A stretch of 64,000 bases of DNA. Origin: Typha latifolia (lineage: Eukaryota; Streptophyta; Magnoliopsida; Poales; Typhaceae). Under the pieces are notes generated by a model. That model had not been told where the DNA came from. It searched no databases and saw nothing but the letters and a program-made list of their open reading frames with translations. Location: positions 12,597,096 through 12,661,095 of the forward strand of contig CM034100.1 of NCBI GenBank assembly GCA_019914945.1, read 5' to 3'. Made by a program: the position numbers and the translations under genes. Each line of letters starts with the position of its first letter. The first letter of the stretch is position 1. Below, one piece after another: positions 60,892 through 64,000 of this stretch.

Positions 60892-63800
60892 TGGAATGAT
60901 TCATTATTTAGCTATCACTGATTCTTTATTCATTCTTGTTTTTTCTACAATATCATTATTGCCTAATTCTTCTGAGGCAATTTTGGGTAATCTATTAATA
61001 CCAAAAGAGCTTAGTTAATAGCCTACTAAAGGGGAGCGGACGAACATGTAGCTTGTCACGAAGTAATGTGAAGCGAGCAATAGTAAAACTCTTTGTGAAT
61101 AAATCAGTGCATTGGTCTAAAGTAGAAATATAAGAGATGCAAATATCCTTGTTGAGAACCTTTTCTCTAATGAAGTGGTAATCCACTTCGATATACTTAG
61201 TATGAGCATAGTAAACTAGATTAGAGGCAAGTGCAATTGCTCCTATATTGCCGCACCAAATTCTTGGAGTTGTAGGGATGATAACTTGCAAGTTTTTGAG
61301 AAGCATCTAGAGCCAAAATAATTTTACAGTGACTAAGGCAAGAGACTGGTACTCAACTTCAGTGCTACTTTTTGACACTAGATTAGTTCTTGGCACTCCA
61401 TGACACAAGACATTGACCAAGATATATAGCATGGCCACTAGTAGATTGGCGATCATCAAGAGAACCTGCCCAGTCATTATCACAATATGCATTGAGATTG
61501 AGAAAACCAGGACTAAAAATTAAACCATGGGAGGGAGAACCTTTCAGATAGCGTAGAACCTGTTTAACAGCAACCCAATGAGGTACGTTGTGGGAGAGTG
61601 AAGAAACTGACATCGCACAACAAATGCAATATTTGGTCTAGTTAGGGTACAATATCAAAGAGCACCCACAATTTGCCTATACTCTTGACCACCATCAAAT
61701 AAAGGATCTCCATCATTTTGTGGCAATTTAATAGCAGCAACAATGGGTGAAGAACAAGGCATAGCACTAACCATCTTTGCCCTAGGTAGCAAATCCAGGA
61801 CATACTTACTTTGATTGAGATGTAAACCATTAGCATTTCGATGTGCTTGGATACCAAGGAAATAAGACAGCAAACCCAAGTCTTTCATGGCAAACTCTTT
61901 TTAAAATAATTTGATCAATTGAGTGATAAACTTCATCACAATACTAGTTATCAATAATTCATCAACATAAACAAGAATAAATATATGAATCTGGTTATAA
62001 TGAAAAGAGAATAGAGAGTGATCCACCTGTGATTCTTTAAAGCCAGGAGTTGCCAGGACTTATGAAAAACAATTATATCAAGGCCATAGGTGCTTGTTTT
62101 AATCCATAGATGAATTTTGGTAACTTGTAGACATAATCTAAAAGGTTTGAATCCACGAAACTCCTTGGTTGTTCTATTAAGATTTGTTCTTGTAATGTGC
62201 CATCAAGAAATGCATTTGACACATCTAATTGTTGAATAGGCTAATTGTAATAAACTATCATTGCTAAAATAACTCGAACTGTAGCAGGTTTAATGATAGG
62301 ACTAAAGGTCTCGGTGTGATCAATCCTATCACATTGATCAAACCCTTTAGCCACTAATCGAGCTTTGAACCTATCGATAGTGCCATCAGATTTTTGTTTC
62401 ACTTTGTAAAACCACTTGCAATGAATAACATGTTGGTCTATAGGTCTTGGACAAAGAATCCAAGTGTTGTTAGCTAACAAGGCATTGAATTCTGCAGCCA
62501 TAGTGCCTCTCCATTACACTGATTTCACAACTTGAGAAAAGGATGTGGGCTCAGGTGGAAGATTGGATGCATGGAAGTCTTGAATTGGATGTTTGGTAGA
62601 ATAGTAAAGTTGGTAGTTAGTGAAGTATTTTGGACAAGTTTTGCCTGTTCTAGTTCAAGTAACCATGGGATGAGTAGGAGCTAAAGATTGGGTCAGTAAC
62701 AATCATAGGAGGATTAAAAGAAGGTGCAGGAGAAGGAGCAAGTTAATCAGTAGCTAAAACAATATTAGAAGTTTGAGGCACATAGAGAGTATTAGGGACT
62801 TCAAATAAAAAAGTACGAGTAAAATAAGTACCCTTACCTAAGGACGAATCCATACTAGCTGCAAAGAAGAATGACTATGTATCTTTTGCAGGGAAACATT
62901 GTTCATCAAATATTATATGTTGAGAAATTAGAATACGATTGCTGGTAGAATCAAGATATCGATAACTACAGTGAGTGGAACTATAGCCAAGAAAGATGCA
63001 TCGATTGCTTTTGAATTCTAACTTATGTTTGTTGTATGGCCAAAACAAAGGATAGCAAGCACATCTAAAAACTTTAAGTATATTATAGTAAAGTTATTTA
63101 CCAAACAACTTAAAGTATAGGGTGTTGTAGTTGAGAATAGGTGTGGGAAATCTATTTACTAGATAGGTAGCTGTACCTAGCAAAGCAAGGGTGGTCTCAA
63201 TGAGATGTCTATGTTTTCATTCTGCTAAATTATTTTGTTGGATAGTATAAAGACAAGATATGTGATGAGATATACTATTAGTTTTAAGGTATTGTTTGAA
63301 AATGGTAGAAGTGAATTCTCCTCCTCTATCTGATTGAAAGTGTCTAATTTTTTGAGAGAATATATTCTCGGTAAAGTTTTGAATTTAATAAAACTAGAAA
63401 ATCCATCAGAATTTAACTTTAAGGGAAAGACCCATGTGAATTGTGAAAGATTTTCGACGAAAATAACATAGTACAAGTAACCACCAACAAATTTAATAGG
63501 AGAAGACCACACATCTAAATGGATTAATTCAAGAGGAAAATGACTTTAATGAGAAGAAGAATGGAAGGGCAGCTTTTTATTCTTAGCTAATTGACAAGGT
63601 TCACATAATGTTGTAGTACAAGAAATATTAGTAATAGGTAACCTAAAAAGTTTGATTACCTGATTACAAATCTCAGTAGATGGTGTCCTAGCCTACGATA
63701 CCAAATAGAATGAGAGGTTTTTATGCTAATCAAAGCCTTTAGAGACTAAGCTTTATTATCAATCATCTGCTTCAAATGCATAGGATACAATGCCATCCTT

Positions 63801-64000
63801 ATTCTTTCCTTGTAATAGAATCTTCTCCGAGGTTTGATCCTTTACAATGAAACAATCAGCAGTTAGTATAAAGTAGACATTATTACCAGTGCAAATTTTT
63901 TGAATGGATAGGAGATTGGCAGATGCTTGTGGATAGACAACACAAGGTTTGTTTTAATTGCAATGGATAATTTTTGGAGAAAAGAAGTGTGGAACTAGTG
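60892..64000 (-). mobile_element. Ty1-copia element, degraded pol, runs off the right edge
   Basis: On the - strand from the right edge: text before the integrase (WYRRLGHHLL near 63685), zinc-site C..C (CEPCQLAK near 63590), integrase core (DVWSSPIKFVGGYLYYVIFV, 63512-63450; KHRHLIETTLALL near 63190), reverse transcriptase (NNTWILCPRP, KWFYKVKQKSDG, RFKARLVAKG, 62501-62241; LKDLGLLSYFLGIQ near 61885; YVLDLL) and RNase H (SKSSTEVEYQSLA near 61350; HTKYIEVDYHFIRE near 61190; DLFTKS). This order, integrase before reverse transcriptase, is the copia signature. Stops and frameshifts are frequent, so it is inactive. Gag, the primer site and the 5' LTR lie beyond 64000. Confidence 0.88.

Noticed and set aside
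1..64000. CRISPR arrays, bacterial operons, rRNA or tRNA genes
   Set aside because: The only tRNA-like matches are primer-binding sites. The regular repeats found are minisatellites inside mobile elements in a plant genome, with no cas-like genes.

Overview
This is nuclear DNA from a flowering plant. It is AT-rich, its genes carry GT-AG introns, and most of it is nested retrotransposons: Ty3 chromoviruses with tRNA-iMet-type primer sites, Ty1-copia, L1-type LINEs and hAT-like MITEs. I cannot name the species. The host genes are MATE transporters and GT61 glycosyltransferases, both of which form tandem clusters in many angiosperms.

Layout. 1-8175: a decayed Ty3 element on the + strand with about 3.2-kb LTRs. 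Its 5' LTR carries a separate 1,025-bp insertion that the 3' LTR lacks. 8176-11.9 kb: the pol half and probable 3' LTR of a second chromovirus. 11925-12294: a MITE. 13906-18114: an intact eight-exon MATE gene. 18457-22990: a 5'-truncated LINE (- strand) with a 1.9-kb solo LTR inside it. 24366-24710: an AP2/ERF transcription-factor relic. 25165-37590: one long LINE (- strand, ORF1 to RNase H) split by a 6.4-kb chromovirus and by a 1.1-kb block ending in a MITE. 37886-41464: a pseudogene copy of the MATE gene. 42565-48575 and 54646-59892: two GT61 genes on the - strand, with LTR-derived sequence inside the first and between the two. 60720 to the right edge: a decayed copia element (- strand) that runs out of the window.

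Function. The living genes appear to be one MATE efflux carrier and two Golgi type II GT61 enzymes that probably add xylose or arabinose to cell-wall xylan or related glycans. Both families look locally duplicated. One MATE copy has died, while both GT61 copies retain complete catalytic exons. The spliced models work out exactly: 477 aa for MATE-1, 532 aa for GT61-1 and 523 aa for GT61-2.

Most interesting: (i) the GT61 stem is built from symmetric phase 1-1 micro-exons, and each paralog has lost the frame of a different one; (ii) two copies of a ~1.0-1.2-kb unclassified element carry an exact 53-bp-spaced TTCGAA palindrome array and 7-bp target duplications, one with an empty site in this window; (iii) the chromovirus in the LINE has abnormal ends (a truncated 5' LTR, and a 3' LTR followed by its own primer-binding site), suggesting insertion without integrase.
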